From positions 91,905 to 155,904 of the forward strand of contig JAKTNV010000418.1 of NCBI GenBank assembly GCA_022747635.1: a stretch of 64,000 nucleotides of DNA. Direction: 5' to 3'. The stretch is from Hetaerina americana (taxonomy: Eukaryota > Arthropoda > Insecta > Odonata > Calopterygidae). This document shows, in pieces, positions 8,101 to 22,470 of this stretch (position 1 is the first letter of the stretch; each line of letters starts with the position of its first letter). The translations under genes were made by a program, and so were the position numbers. Under the pieces are notes generated by a model, which searched no databases, had not been told where the DNA came from, and saw only the letters and a program-made list of their open reading frames with translations.

Positions 8101-10920
8101 TGTATAGAGGGCATTTATTTCATTTTTAGAAAATTTAATTTTTCACATTTTTCAATGAAAAGTGCCAATACCCCCCCCTTTGGGTTCTAGGTGAAAATCT
8201 CACTTGACACAAATCAAACAAAAATGTTTCCATGGTGTGTATTGTTGTTCATTATCATCAAATAAACAAAATAAAACCCAGAATTAATCACGAAAGACAA
8301 GAAATGATCATAAAAGTTTCTTCAGCGCAAGTGTTAATGTTACTAAAAGAGCCCATATTTCTAAAAATATTGCGAAAAAACAACAATCTTTTGTTTTAGA
8401 GTGAATGTTTGAGGTGTTTAGAAGGCATTTATTTCATTTTTAGAAAATTTAATTTTTCACATTTTTCCATGAAAAGTTTCAATACCAAGTGCCAATATTG
8501 GGTTCTAGGTGAAAATCTCACTCAACACAATCAAACAATAATGTATCCAAGTTGTGTGTTGTTGTTCATTTTCTTCAAATAAACAAAATAAAACCCAGAA
8601 TTAATCCTGAAAGACAAGAAATGAGCATAAAAGTTGCTTCAGCGCAAGTGTTAATGTTACTAAAAAGCCCAAATTTCTAAAAATATTGCGAAAAACAACA
8701 ATCTTCTGTTTTAGAGTGAATGTTTGAGGTGTTTAGAAGGCATTTATTTCAATTTTAGAAAATTTAATTTTTCACATTTTTCCATGAAAAGTGCCAATAC
8801 CCCTCCCTTTGGGTTCTAGGTGAAAATCTCACTCGACACAAATCAAACCAAAATGTATCCAAGGTGTGTATTGTTGTTCATTTTCATCAAATAAACAAAA
8901 TAAAACCCAGAATTAATCCTGAAAGACAAGAAATGAGCATAAAAGTTGCTTCAGCGCAAGTGTTAATGTTACTAAAAGAGCCCAAATATCTAAAAATATT
9001 GCGAAAAACAACAATCTTCTGTTTTAGAGTGAATGTTTGAGGTGTTTAGAAGGCATTTATTTCATTTTTAGAAAATTTAGTTTTTCACATTTTTCCATGA
9101 AAAGTGCCAATACCCCCCCCTTTGGGTTCTAGGTGAAAATCTCACTCGACACAAATCAATCAAAAATGTTTCCATGGTGTGTATTGTTGCTCATTTTCAT
9201 CAAAAGAAACAATAAAACCAAGAATTAATCCTCAAAGACAAGAAATGAGCATAAAAGATGCTTCAGCGCAAGTGTTTATGTTACTTAAAGAGCCCAAATT
9301 TCTAAAAATATTGCGAAAAACAACAATCTTCTGTTTTAGAGTGAATGTTTGAGGTGTTTAGAAGGCATTTATTTCATTTTTAGAAAATTTAAGTTTTCAC
9401 ATTTTTCCATGTAAAGTGCCAATTCCCCTTTCCTTTGGGTTCTAGGTGAAAATCTCCCTCGGCACAAATCAAACAAAAATGTTTCCATGGTATTAATTGG
9501 TGTTCATTTTCATCAAATAAACAAAATAAAACCCAGAATTAATCCCGAAAGACAAGAAATGAGCATAAAAGATGCTTCAGCGCAAGTGTTAATGTTACTT
9601 AAAGAGCCCAAATTTCTAAAAATATTGCGAAAAACAACAATCTTCTGTTTTAGAGTGAATGTTTGAGGTGTATAAAAGGCATTTATTTCATTTTTAGAAA
9701 ATTTAATTTTTCACATTTTTCCATGAAAAGTGCCAATACCCCCCCTTTGGGTCCTAGGTGAAAATCTCACTCGACACAAATCAATCAAAAATGTTTCCAT
9801 GGTGTGTATTGTTGTTCATTTTCCTCAAATAAACAAAATAAAACCCAGAATTAATCCTGAAAGACAAGAAATGAGCATAAAAGATACTTCAGCGCAAGTG
9901 TTAATGTTACTAAAAGAGCCCAAATTTCTAAACATATTGCGAAAAACAACAATCTTCTTTTTTAGAGTGAATGTTTGAGGAGTTTAGAAGGCATTTATTT
10001 CATTTTTAGAAAATTTAATTTTTCACATTTTTCCATGAAAAGTGCCAATACCCCCCCCTTTGGGCTCTAGGTGAAAATCTCATTCGACACAAATCAAACA
10101 AAAATGTATCCAAGGTGTGTATTGTTGTTCATTTTCATCAAATAAACAAAATGAAACCCAGAATTAATCCTGAAAGACAAGAAATGAGCATAAAAGTGGC
10201 TTCAGCGCAAGTATTTATGTTACTAAAAGAGCCCAAATTTCTAAAATATTGCGAAAAACAACAATCTCTGTTTTAGAGTGAATGTTTGAGGTGTTTAGAA
10301 GGCATTTATTTCATTTTTAGAAAATTTAATTTTTCACATTTTTCCATGAAAAGTGCCAATACCAAGTGCCAATATTGGGTTCTAGGTGAAAATCTCACTC
10401 AACACAATCAAACAATAATGTATCCATGGTGTGTGATGTTGTTCATTTTCTTCAAATAAACAAAATAAAACCCAGAATTAATCCTGAAAGACAAGAAATG
10501 AGCATAAAAGTTGCTTCAGCGCAAGTGTTAATGTTACTAAAAAGCCCAAATTTCTAAAAATATTGCGAAAAACAACAATCTTCTGTTTTAGAGTGAATGT
10601 TTGAGGTGTTTAGATGGCATTTATTTCATTTTTAGAAAATTTAATTTTTCACATTTTTCCATGAAAAGTGCCAATACCCCCTTTGGGTTCTAGGTGAAAA
10701 TCTCATCTCGACACAAATCAATCAAAAATGTTTCCATGGTGTGTATTGTTGTTCATTTTCCTCAAATAAACAAAATAAAACCCAGAATTAATCCTTAAAG
10801 ACAAGAAATGAGCATAAAAGTTGCTTCAGCGCAAGTGTTAATGTTACTAAAAGAGCCCAAATTTCTAAAAATATTGCGAAAAACAACAATCTTCTGTTTA
10901 AGAGTGAATGTTTGAGGTGT
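5097..10920 (+). repeat. Satellite array, 5.1-10.9 kb, mixed monomer types
   Basis: About 18 monomers of 300-316 bp in one orientation. The first ones (5.1-6.8 kb) are mostly poly-C types like the left arm; about 6.0-6.6 kb matches 1.08-1.66 kb at an offset near 4935, including the rare ccatttggg and gcatctatttc variants. From 6.9 kb on, poly-C monomers mix with the 'accaagtgccaatatt' spacer type. Point differences, such as a missing 'ag' in 'aaaaagccc' versus 'aaaagagccc', mark individual monomers. No gene or other element was seen. Confidence 0.95.
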
Positions 10921-13900
10921 ATAAAAGGCATTTATTTCATTTTTAGAAAATTTAATTTTTCCATTTTTCTATGAAAAGTGCCAATACCCCCCCCTTTGGG
11001 TTCTAGGTGAAAATCTCACTCCACACAAATCAAACAAAAATGTATCCAAGGTGTGTATTGTTGTTCATTTTCATCAAATAAACAAAATGAAACCCAGAAT
11101 TAATCCTGAAAGACAAGAAATGAGCATAAAAGTGGCTTCAGCGAAAGTATTAATGTTACTAAAAGAGCCCAAATTTCTAAAAATATTGCGAAAAACAACA
11201 ATCTCTGTTTTAGAGTGAATGTTTGAGGTGTTTAGAAGGCATTTATTTCATTTTTAGAAAATTTAATTTTTCACATTTTTCCATGAAAAGTGCCAATACC
11301 AAGTGCCAATATTGGGTTCTAGGTGAAAATCTCACTTGACACAAATCAAACAAAAATGTTTCCATGGTGTGTATTGTTGTTCATTATCATCAAATAAACA
11401 AAATAAAACCCAGAATTAATCACGAAAGACAAGAAATGAGCATTAAAGTTGCTTCAGCGCAAGTGTTAATGTTACTAAAAAGCCCAAATTTCTAAAAATA
11501 TTGCGAAAAACAACAATCTTCTGTTTTAGAGTGAATGTTTGAGGTGTTTAGATGGCATTTATTTCATTTTTAGAAAATTTAATTTTTCACATTTTTCCAT
11601 GAAAAGTGCCAATACCCCCCCCTTTGGGTTCTAGGTGAAAATCTCATCTCGACACAAATCAATCAAAAATGTTTCCATGGTGTGTATTGTTGTTCATTTT
11701 CCTCAAATAAACAAAATAAAACCCAGAATTAATCCTGAAAGACAAGAAATGAGCATAAAAGATGCTTCAGCGCAAGTGTTAATGTTACTAAAAGAGCCCA
11801 AATTTCTAAAAATATTACGAAAAAACAACAATCTTCTGTTTTAGAGTGAATGTTTGAGGTGTATAGAGGGCATTTATTTCATTTTTAGAAAATTTAATTT
11901 TTCACATTTTTCAATGAAAAGTGCCAATACCCCCCCTTTGGGTTCTAGGTGAAAATCTCACTTGACACAAATCAAACAAAAATGTTTCCATGGTGTGTAT
12001 TGTTGTTCATTATCATCAAATAAACAAAATAAAACCCAGAATTAATCACGAAAGACAAGAAATGATCATAAAAGTTGCTTCAGCGCAAGTGTTAATGTTA
12101 CAAAAAGAGCCCAAATTTCTAAAAATATTGCGAAAAACAACAATCTTTTGTTTTATAGTGAATGTTTGAGGTGTTTAGAAGGCATTTATTTCATTTTTAG
12201 AAAATTTAATTTTTCACATTTTTCCATGAAAAGTGCCAATACCAAGTGCCAATATTGGGTTCTAGGTGAAAATCTCAATCAACACAATCAAACAATCATG
12301 TATCCAAGTGATGTGTTGTTGTTCATTTTCTTCAAATAAACAAAATAAAACCCAGAATTAATCCTGAAAGACAAGAAATGAGCATAAAAGTTGCTTCAGC
12401 GCAAGTGTTAATGTTACTAAAAAGCCCAAATTTCTAAAAATATTGCGAAAAACAACAATCTTCTGTTTTTGAGTGAATGTTTGAGGTGTTTAGAAGGCAT
12501 TTATTTCAATTTTAGAAAATTTAATTTTTCACATTTTTCCATGAAAAGTGCATTTACACCCCCCTTTGGGTTCTAGGTGAAAATCTCACTCGACCAAAAT
12601 CAAACCAAAATGTATCCAAGGTGTGTATTGTTGTTCATTTTCATCAAATAAACAAAATAAAACCCAGAATTAATCCTGAAAGACAAGAAATGAGCATAAA
12701 AGTTGCTTCAGCGCAAGTGTTAATGTTACTAAAAGAGCCCAAATTTCTAAAAATATTGCGAAAAAAAACAATCTTCTGTTTTAGAGTGAATGTTTGAGGT
12801 GTTTAGAAGGCATTTATTTCATTTTTAGAAAATTTAATTTTTCACATTTTTCCATGAAAAGTGCCAATACCAAGTGCCAATATTGGGTTCTAGGTGAAAA
12901 TCTCACTCAACACAATCAAACAATAATGTATCCAAGGTGTGTGTTGTTGTTCATTTTCTTCAAATAAACAAAATAAAACCCAGAATTAATCCTGAAAGAC
13001 AAGAAATGAGCATAAAAGTTGCTTCAGCGCAAGTGTTAATGTTACTAAAAAGCACAAATTTCTTAAAATATTGCGAAAAACAACAATCATCTGTTTAAGA
13101 GTGAATGTTTGAGGTGTTTGGATGGCATTTATTTCATTTTTAGAAAATTTAATTTTTCACATTTTTCCATGAAAAGTGCCAATACCCCCCCCCTTTGGGT
13201 TCTAGGTGAAAATCTCACTCGACACAAATCAATCAAAAATTTTTCATGGTGTGTATTGTTGTTCATTTTCCTCAAATAAACAAAATAAAACCCAGAATTA
13301 ATCCTGAAAGACAAGAAATGAGCATAAAAGATGCTTCAGCGCAAGTGTTAATGTTACTAAAAGAGCCCAAATTTCTAAAAATATTGCGAAAAACAACAAT
13401 CTTCTTTTTTAGAGTGAATGTTTGAGGTGTATAAAAGGCATTTATCTCATTTTTAGAAAATTTAATTTTTCACATTTTTCCATTAAAAGTGCCAATATGG
13501 GTTCTAGGTGAAAATCTCACTCGACACAAATCAAACAAAAATGTTTCCATGGTGTGTATTGTTGTTCATTTTCATCAAAAAAAAATAGAAGCCAATTTTA
13601 ATCCCGTAAGACAAGAAATGAGCATAAAAGATGCTTCAGCGCAAGTGTTAATGTTACTAAAAGAGCCCAAATTTCTTAAAATATAGCGAAAAACAACAAT
13701 CTTCTGTTTTATAGTGAATGTTTGAGGTGTATAGAAGGCATTTATTTCATTTTTAGAAAATTTAATTTTTCACATTTTTCCATTAAAAGTGCCAATATGG
13801 GTTCTAGGTGAAAATCTCACTCGACACAAATCAAACAAAAATGTTTCCATGGTGTGTATTGTTGTTCATTTTCATCAAAAAAAAATGAAAGCCAGTTTTA

Positions 13901-14655
13901 ATCCCGTAAGACAAGAAATGAGCATAAAAGATGCTTCAGCGAAAGTGTTAATGTTACTAAAAGAGCCCAAATTTCTAAAAATATTGCGAAAAACAACAAT
14001 CTTCTGTTTTAGAGTGAATGTTTGAGGTGTATAAAAGGCATTTATTTCATTTTTAGAAAATTTAATTTTTCACATTTTTCCATGAAAAGTGCCAATACCC
14101 CCCCCTTTGGGTTCTAGGTGAAAATCTCACTCGACACAAATCAAACAAAAATGTTTCCATGGTGTGTATTGTTGTTCATTTTCATCAAAAAAAAAATAAA
14201 AGCCAGTGTTAATCCCGTAAGACAAGAAATAAGCATCAAAGATGCTTCAGCGCAAGTGTTAATGTTACTAAAAGAGCCCAAATTTCTAAAAATATTGCGA
14301 AAAACAACAATCTTCTGTTTTAGAGTGAATGTTTGAGGTGTATAGAAGGCATTTATTTCATTTTTAGAAAATTTAACTTTTAACATTTTTCCATGAAAAG
14401 TGCCAATACCAAGTGCCAATATTGGGTTCTAGGTGAAAATCTCACTCAACACAATCAAACAATAATGTATCCAAGGTGTGTAATGTTGTTCATTTTCATC
14501 ATAAACAAAAAAAAACCCATACTTAATCCCGAAAGACAAGAAATGAGCATAAAAGATGCTTCAGCGCAAGTGTTAATGTTACTAAAAGAGCCCAAATTTC
14601 TAAAAATATTGCGAAAAACAACAATCTTCTGTTTTAGAGTGAATGTTTGAGGTGT
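10921..14655 (+). repeat. Higher-order satellite block A, about 3735 bp (12 monomers)
   Basis: This block matches the following one at a steady offset of 3735 bp from 10921 (ataaaagg followed by tttttccattttt) through the private variant aagtgatgtgttg (12307 versus 16042) to about 13420. Other shared private variants are ctcacttgac with attatcatc, tttggatggc and atttttcatgg. It ends with two shortened monomers that lack the poly-C tract (near 13494 and 13793) and a monomer with aacttttaac (14373). Confidence 0.85.
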
Positions 14656-17600
14656 ATAAAAGGCATTTATTTCATTTTTAGAAAATTTAATTTTTCCATT
14701 TTTCCATGAAAAGTGCCAATACCCCCCCCTTTGGGTTCTAGGTGAAAATCTCACTCGACACAAATCAAACAAAAATGTATCCAAGGTGTGTATTGTTGTT
14801 CATTTTCATCAAATAAACAAAATGAAACCCAGAATTAATCCTGAAAGACAAGAAATGAGCATAAAAGTGGCTTCAGCGAAAGTATTAATGTTACTAAAAG
14901 AGCCCAAATTTCTAAAAATATTGCGAAAAACAACAATCTCTGTTTTAGAGTGAATGTTTGAGGTGTTTAGAAGGCATTTATTTCATTTTTAGAAAATTTA
15001 ATTTTTCACATTTTTCCATGAAAAGTGCCAATACCAAGTGCCAATATTGGGTTCTAGGTGAAAATCTCACTTGACACAAATCAAACAAAAATGTTTCCAT
15101 GGTGTGTATTGTTGTTCATTATCATCAAATAAACAAAATAAAACCCAGAATTAATCACGAAAGACAAGAAATGAGCATTAAAGTTGCTTCAGCGCAAGTG
15201 TTAATGTTACTAAAAAGCCCAAATTTCTAAAAATATTGCGAAAAACAACAATCTTCTGTTTTAGAGTGAATGTTTGAGGTGTTTAGATGGCATTTATTTC
15301 ATTTTTAGAAAATTTAATTTTTCACATTTTTCCATGAAAAGTGCCAATACCCCCCCCTTTGGGTTCTAGGTGAAAATCTCATCTCGACACAAATCAATCA
15401 AAAATGTTTCCATGGTGTGTATTGTTGTTCATTTTCCTCAAATAAACAAAATAAAACCCAGAATTAATCCTGAAAGACAAGAAATGAGCATAAAAGATGC
15501 TTCAGCGCAAGTGTTAATGTTACTAAAAGAGCCCTAATTTCTAAAAATATTACGAAAAAACAACAATCTTCTGTTTTAGAGTGAATGTTTGAGGTGTATA
15601 GAGGGCATTTATTTCATTTTTAGAAAATTTAATTTTTCACATTTTTCAATGAAAAGTGCCAATACCCCCCCTTTGGGTTCTAGGTGAAAATCTCACTTGA
15701 CACAAATCAAACAAAAATGTTTCCATGGTGTGTATTGTTGTTCATTATCATCAAATAAACAAATAAAACCCAGAATTAATCACGAAAGACAAGAAATGAT
15801 CATAAAAGTTGCTTCAGCGCAAGTGTTAATGTTACAAAAAAGAGCCCAAATTTCTAAAAATATTGCGAAAAACAACAATCTTTTGTTTTATAGTGAATGT
15901 TTGAGGTGTTTAGAAGGCATTTATTTCATTTTTAGAAAATTTAATTTTTCACATTTTTCCATGAAAAGTGCCAATACCAAGTGCCAATATTGGGTTCTAG
16001 GTGAAAATCTCAATCAACACAATCAAACAATCATGTATCCAAGTGATGTGTTGTTGTTCATTTTCTTCAAATAAACAAAATAAAACCCAGAATTAATCCT
16101 GAAAGACAAGAAATGAGCATAAAAGTTGCTTCAGCGCAAGTGTTAATGTTACTAAAAAGCCCAATTTCTAAAAATATTGCGAAAAACAACAATCTTCTGT
16201 TTTAGAGTGAATGTTTGAGGTGTTTAGAAGGCATTTATTTCAATTTTAGAAAATTTAATTTTTCACATTTTTCCATGAAAAGTGCCAATACACCCCCCTT
16301 TGGGTTCTAGGTGAAAATCTCACTCGACCAAAATCAAACCAAAATGTATCCAAGGTGTGTATTGTTGTTCATTTTCATCAATAAACAAAATAAAACCCAG
16401 AATTAATCCTGAAAGACAAGAAATGAGCATAAAAGTTGCTTCAGCGCAAGTGTTAATGTTACTAAAAGAGCCCAAATTTCTAAAAATATTGCGAAAAACA
16501 ACAATCTTCTGTTTTAGAGTGAATGTTTGAGGTGTTTAGAAGGCATTTATTTCATTTTTAGAAAATTTAATTTTTCACATTTTTCCATGAAAAGTGCCAA
16601 TACCAAGTGCCAATATTGGGTTCTAGGTGAAAATCTCACTCAACACAATCAAACAATAATGTATCCAAGGTGTGTGTTGTTGTTCATTTTCTTCAAATAA
16701 ACAAAATAAAACCCAGAATTAATCCTGAAAGACAAGAAATGAGCATAAAAGTTGCTTCAGCGCAAGTGTTAATGTTACTAAAAAGCACAAATTTCTTAAA
16801 ATATTGCGAAAAACAACAATCTTCTGTTTAAGAGTGAATGTTTGAGGTGTTTGGATGGCATTTATTTCATTTTTAGAAAATTTAATTTTTCAAATTTTTC
16901 CATGAAAAGTGCCAATACCCCCCCCTTTGGGTTCTAGGTGAAAAACTCACTCGACACAAATCAATCAAAAATTTTTCATGGTGTGTATTGTTGTTCATTT
17001 TCCTCAAATAAAAAAAATAAAACCCAGAATTAATCCTGAAAGACAAGAAATGAGCATAAAAGATGCTTCAGCGCAAGTGTTAATGTTACTAAAAGAGCCC
17101 AAATTTCTAAATATATTGCGAAAAACAACAATCTTCTTTTTTAGAGTGAATGTTTGAGGTGTATAAAAGGCATTTATCTCATTTTTAGAAAATTTAATTT
17201 TTCACATTTTTCCATGAAAAGTGCCAATACCCCCCCCCTTTGGGTTCTAGGTGAAAATCTCACTCGACACAAATCAATCAAAAATTTTTCATGGTGTGTA
17301 TTGTTGTTCATTTTCCTCAAATAAAAAAAATAAAACCCAGAATTAATCCTGAAAGACAAGAAATGAGCATAAAAGATGCTTCAGCGCAAGTGTTAATGTT
17401 ACTAAAAGAGCCCAAATTTCTTAAAATATAGCGAAAAACAACAATCTTCTGTTTTATAGTGAATGTTTGAGGTGTATAGAGGGCATTTATTTCATTTTTA
17501 GAAAATTTAATTTTTCACATTTTTCCATTAAAAGTGCCAATATGGGTTCTAGGTGAAAATCTCACTCGACACAAATCAAACAAAAATGTTTCCATGGTGT

Positions 17601-18090
17601 GTATTGTTGTTCATTTTCATCAAAAAAAAATGAAAGCCAGTTTTAATCCCGTAAGACAAGAAATGAGCATAAAAGATGCTTCAGCGCAAGTGTTAATGTT
17701 ACTAAAAGAGCCCAAATTTCTAAAAAATATTGCGAAAACAACAATCTTCTGTTTTAGAGTGAATGTTTGAGGTGTATAGAAGGCATTTATTTCATTTTTA
17801 GAAAATTTAACTTTTAACATTTTTCCATGAAAAGTGCCAATACCAAGTGCCAATATTGGGTTCTAGGTGAAAATCTCACTCAAACACAATCAAACAATAA
17901 TGTATCCAAGGTGTGTAATGTTGTTCATTTTCATCATAAACAAAAAAAAACCCCATACTTAATCCCGAAAGACAAGAAATGAGCATAAAAGATGCTTCAG
18001 CGCAAGTGTTAATGTTACTAAAAGAGCCCAAATTTCTAAAAATATTGCGAAAAACAACAATCTTCTGTTTTAGAGTGAATGTTTGAGGTG
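14656..18090 (+). repeat. Higher-order satellite block B, about 3435 bp (11 monomers)
   Basis: A repeat of the preceding block with the same monomer order. The offset is 3735 at the start, about 3745 near 17534 and 3435 from 17808 on, so block B has lost about one monomer relative to block A, the one near 14.03-14.34 kb. The short poly-C-less monomer appears once (17538) rather than twice; at the other place a normal poly-C monomer is present. Confidence 0.82.
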
Positions 18091-21000
18091 TATAAAGGCA
18101 TTTATTTCATTTTTAGAAAATTTAATTTTTCACATTTTTCCATGAAAGTGCCAATACCTCCCCCTTTGGGTTCTAGGTGAAAATCTCACTCGACACAAAT
18201 CAAACAAAAATGTATCCAAGGTGTGTATTGTTGTTCATTTTCATCAAATAAACAAAATGAAACCCAGAATTAATCCTGAAAGACAAGAAATGAGCATAAA
18301 AGTGGCTTCAGCGAAAGTATTAATGTTACTAAAAGAGCCCAAATTTCTAAAAATATTGCGAAAAACAACAATCTCTGTTTTAGAGTGAATGTTTGAGGTG
18401 TTTAGAAGGCATTTATTTCATTTTTAGAAAATTTAATTTTTCACATTTTTCCATGAAAAGTGCCAATACCAAGTGCCAATATTGGGTTCTAGGTGAAAAT
18501 CTCACTCAACACAATCAAACAATAATGTATCCATGGTGTGTGATGTTGTTCATTTTCTTCAAATAAACAAAATAAAACCCAGAATTAATCCTGAAAGACA
18601 AGAAATGAGCATTAAAGTTGCTTCAGCGCAAGTGTTAATGTTACTAAAAAGCCCAAATTTCTAAAAATATTGCGAAAAACAACAATCTTCTGTTTTAGAG
18701 TGAATGTTTGAGGTGTATAGAAGGCATTTATTTCATTTTTAGAAAATTTAACTTTTAACATTTTTCCATGAAAAGTGCCAATACCAAGTGCCAATATTGG
18801 GTTCTAGGTGAAAATCTCACTCAACACAATCAAACAATAATGTATCCAAGGTGTGTAATGTTGTTCATTTTCATCATAAACAAAAAAAAACCCATACTTA
18901 ATCCCGAAAGACAAGAAATGAGCATAAAAGATGCTTCAGCGCAAGTGTTAATGTTACTAAAAGAGCCCAAATTTCTAAAAATATTGCGAAAAACAACAAT
19001 CTTCTGTTTTAGAGTGAATGTTTGAGGTGTATAGAAGGCATTTATTTCATTTTTAGAAAATTTAACTTTTAACATTTTTCCATGAAAAGTGCCAATACCA
19101 AGTGCCAATATTGGGTTCTAGGTGAAAATCTCACTCAACACAATCAAACAATAATGTATCCAAGGTGTGTAATGTTGTTCATTTTCATCATAAACAAAAA
19201 AAAACCCATACTTAATCCCGAAAGACAAGAAATGAGCATAAAAGATGCTTCAGCGCAAGTGTTAATGTTACTAAAAGAGCCCAAATTTCTAAAAATATTG
19301 CGAAAAACAACAACCTTCTGTTTTAGAGTGAATGTTTGAGGTGTATAAAAGGCATTTATTTCATTTTTAGAAAATTTAATTTTTCACATTTTTCCATGAA
19401 AAGTGCCAATACCCCCCCCTTTGGGTTCTAGGTGAAAATCTCACTCGACACAAATCAAACAAAAATGTATCCAAGGTGTGTATTGTTGTTCATTTTCATC
19501 AAATAAACAAAATGAAACCCAGAATTAATCCTGAAAGACAAGAAATGAGCATAAAAGTGGCTTCAGCGAAAGTATTAATGTAACTAAAAGAGCCCAAATT
19601 TCTAAAAATATTGCGAAAAACAACAATCTCTGTTTTAGAGTGAATGTTTGAGGTGTTTAGAAGGCATTTATTTCATTTTTAGAAAATTTAATTTTTCACA
19701 TTTTTCCATGAAAAGTGCCAATACCAAGTGCCAATATTGGGTTCTAGGTGAAAATCTCACTCAACACAATCAAACAATAATGTATCCATGGTGTGTGATG
19801 TTGTTCATTTTCTTCAAATAAACAAAATAAAACCCAGAATTAATCCTGAAAGACAAGAAATGAGCATTAAAGTTGCTTCAGCGCAAGTGTTAATGTTACT
19901 AAAAAGCCCAAATTTCTAAAAATATTGCGAAAAACAACAATCTTCTGTTTTAGAGTGAATGTTTGAGGTGTTTAGATGGCATTTATTTCATTTTTAGAAA
20001 ATTTAATTTTTCACATTTTTCCATGAAAAGTGCCAATACCCCCCCCTTTGGGTTCTAGGTGAAAATCTCATCTCGACACAAATCAATCAAAAATGTTTCC
20101 ATGGTGTGTATTGTTGTTCATTTTCCTCAAATAAACAAAATAAAACCCAGAATTAATCCTGAAAGACAAGAAATGAGCATAAAAGTTGCTTCAGCGCAAG
20201 TGTTAATGTTACTAAAAAGCCCAAATTTCTAAAAATATTGCGAAAAACAACAATCTTCTGTTTTAGAGTGAATGTTTGAGGTGTTTAGAAGGCATTTATA
20301 TCAATTTTAGAAAATTTAATTTTTCACATTTTTCCATGAAAAGTGCCAATACACCCCCCTTTGGGTTCTAGGTGAAAATCTCACTCGACCAAAATCAAAC
20401 CAAAATGTATCCAAGGTGTGTATTGTTGTTCATTTTCATCAAATAAACAAAATAAAACCCAGAATTAATCCTGAAAGACAAGAAATGAGCATAAAAGTTG
20501 CTTCAGCGCAAGTGTTAATGTTACTAAAAGAGCCCAAATTTCTAAAAATATTGCGAAAAACAACAATCTTCTTTTTTAGAGTGAATGTTTGAGGTGTTTA
20601 GAAGGCATTTATTTCATTTTTAGAAAATTTAATTTTTCACATTTTTCCATGAAAAGTGCCAATACCAAGTGCCAATATTGGGTTCTAGGTGAAAATCTCA
20701 CTCAACACAATCAAACAATAATGTATCCAAGGTGTGTGTTGTTGTTCATTTTCTTCAAATAAACAAAATAAAACCCAGAATTAATCCTGAAAGACAAGAA
20801 ATGAGCATAAAAGATGCTTCAGCGCAAGTGTTAATGTTACTAAAAGAGCCCAAATTTCTTAAAATATAGCGAAAAACAACAATCTTCTGTTTTATAGTGA
20901 ATGTTTGAGGTGTATAGAGGGCATTTATTTCATTTTTAGAAAATTTAATTTTTCACATTTTTCCATTAAAAGTGCCAATATGGGTTCTAGGTGAAAATCT

Positions 21001-22470
21001 CACTCGACACAAATCAAACAAAAATGTTTCCATGGTGTGTATTGTTGTTCATTTTCATCAAAAAAAAATGAAAGCCAGTTTTAATCCCGTAAGACAAGAA
21101 ATGAGCATAAAAGATGCTTCAGCGCAAGTGTTAATGTTATTAAAAGAGCCCAAATTTCTAAAAATATTGCGAAAAACAACAATCTTCTGTTTTAGAGTGA
21201 ATGTTTGAGGTGTATAGAAGGCATTTATTTCATTTTTAGAAAATTTAACTTTTAACATTTTTCCATGAAAAGTGCCAATACCAAGTGCCAATATTGGGTT
21301 CTAGGTGAAAATCTCACTCAACACAATCAAACAATAATGTATCCAAGGTGTGTAATGTTGTTCATTTTCATCATAAACAAAAAAAAACCCATACTTAATC
21401 CCGAAAGACAAGAAATGAGCATAAAAGATGCTTCAGCGCAAGTGTTAATGTTACTAAAAGAGCCCAAATTTCTAAAAATATTGCGAAAAACAACAATCTT
21501 CTGTTTTAGAGTGAATGTTTGAGGTGTATAAAAGGCATTTATTTCATTTTTAGAAAATTTAATTTTTCACATTTTTCCATGAAAAGTGCCAATACCCCCC
21601 CCTTTGGGTTCTAGGTGAAAATCTCACTCGACACAAATCAAACAAAAATGTATCCAAGGTGTGTATTGTTGTTCATTTTCATCAAATAAACAAAATGAAA
21701 CCCAGAATTAATCCTGAAAGACAAGAAATGAGCATAAAAGTGGCTTCAGCGAAAGTATTAATGTTACTAAAAGAGCCCAAATTTCTAAAAATATTGCGAA
21801 AAACAACAATCTCTGTTTTAGAGTGAATGTTTGAGGTGTTTAGAAGGCATTTATTTCATTTTTAGAAAATTTAATTTTTCACATTTTTCCATGAAAAGTG
21901 CCAATACCAAGTGCCAATATTGGGTTCTAGGTGAAAATCTCACTCAACACAATCAAACAATAATGTATCCATGGTGTGTGATGTTGTTCATTTTCTTCAA
22001 ATAAACAAAATAAAACCCAGAATTAATCCTGAAAGACAAGAAATGAGCATTAAAGTTGCTTCAGCGCAAGTGTTAATGTTACTAAAAAGCCCAAATTTCT
22101 AAAAATATTGCGAAAAACAACAATCTTCTGTTTTAGAGTGAATGTTTGAGGTGTTTAGATGGCATTTATTTCATTTTTAGAAAATTTAATTTTTCACATT
22201 TTTCCATGAAAAGTGCCAATACCCCCCCCTTTGGGTTCTAGGTGAAAATCTCATCTCGACACAAATCAATCAAAAATGTTTCCATGGTGTGTATTGTTGT
22301 TCATTTTCCTCAAATAAACAAAATAAAACCCAGAATTAATCCTGAAAGACAAGAAATGAGCATAAAAGATGCTTCAGCGCAAGTGTTAATGTTACTAAAA
22401 GAGCCCAAATTTCTAAAAATATTGCGAAAAACAACAACATTCTTTTTTAGAGTGAATGTTTGAGGTGTAT
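18091..22470 (+). repeat. Satellite array with further partial copies of the 3.7-kb block
   Basis: The private variant agtggcttcagcg (10195, 11131, 14866) recurs at 18301, 19556 and 21739. 20.87-22.1 kb matches 17.43-18.6 kb at an offset near 3438, with the short poly-C-less monomer at 20975 and aacttttaac at 21248. Within it, two neighbouring monomers starting about 18.75 and 19.06 kb are nearly identical to each other at a 314-bp spacing, a local single-monomer duplication. No other feature was seen. Confidence 0.85.
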
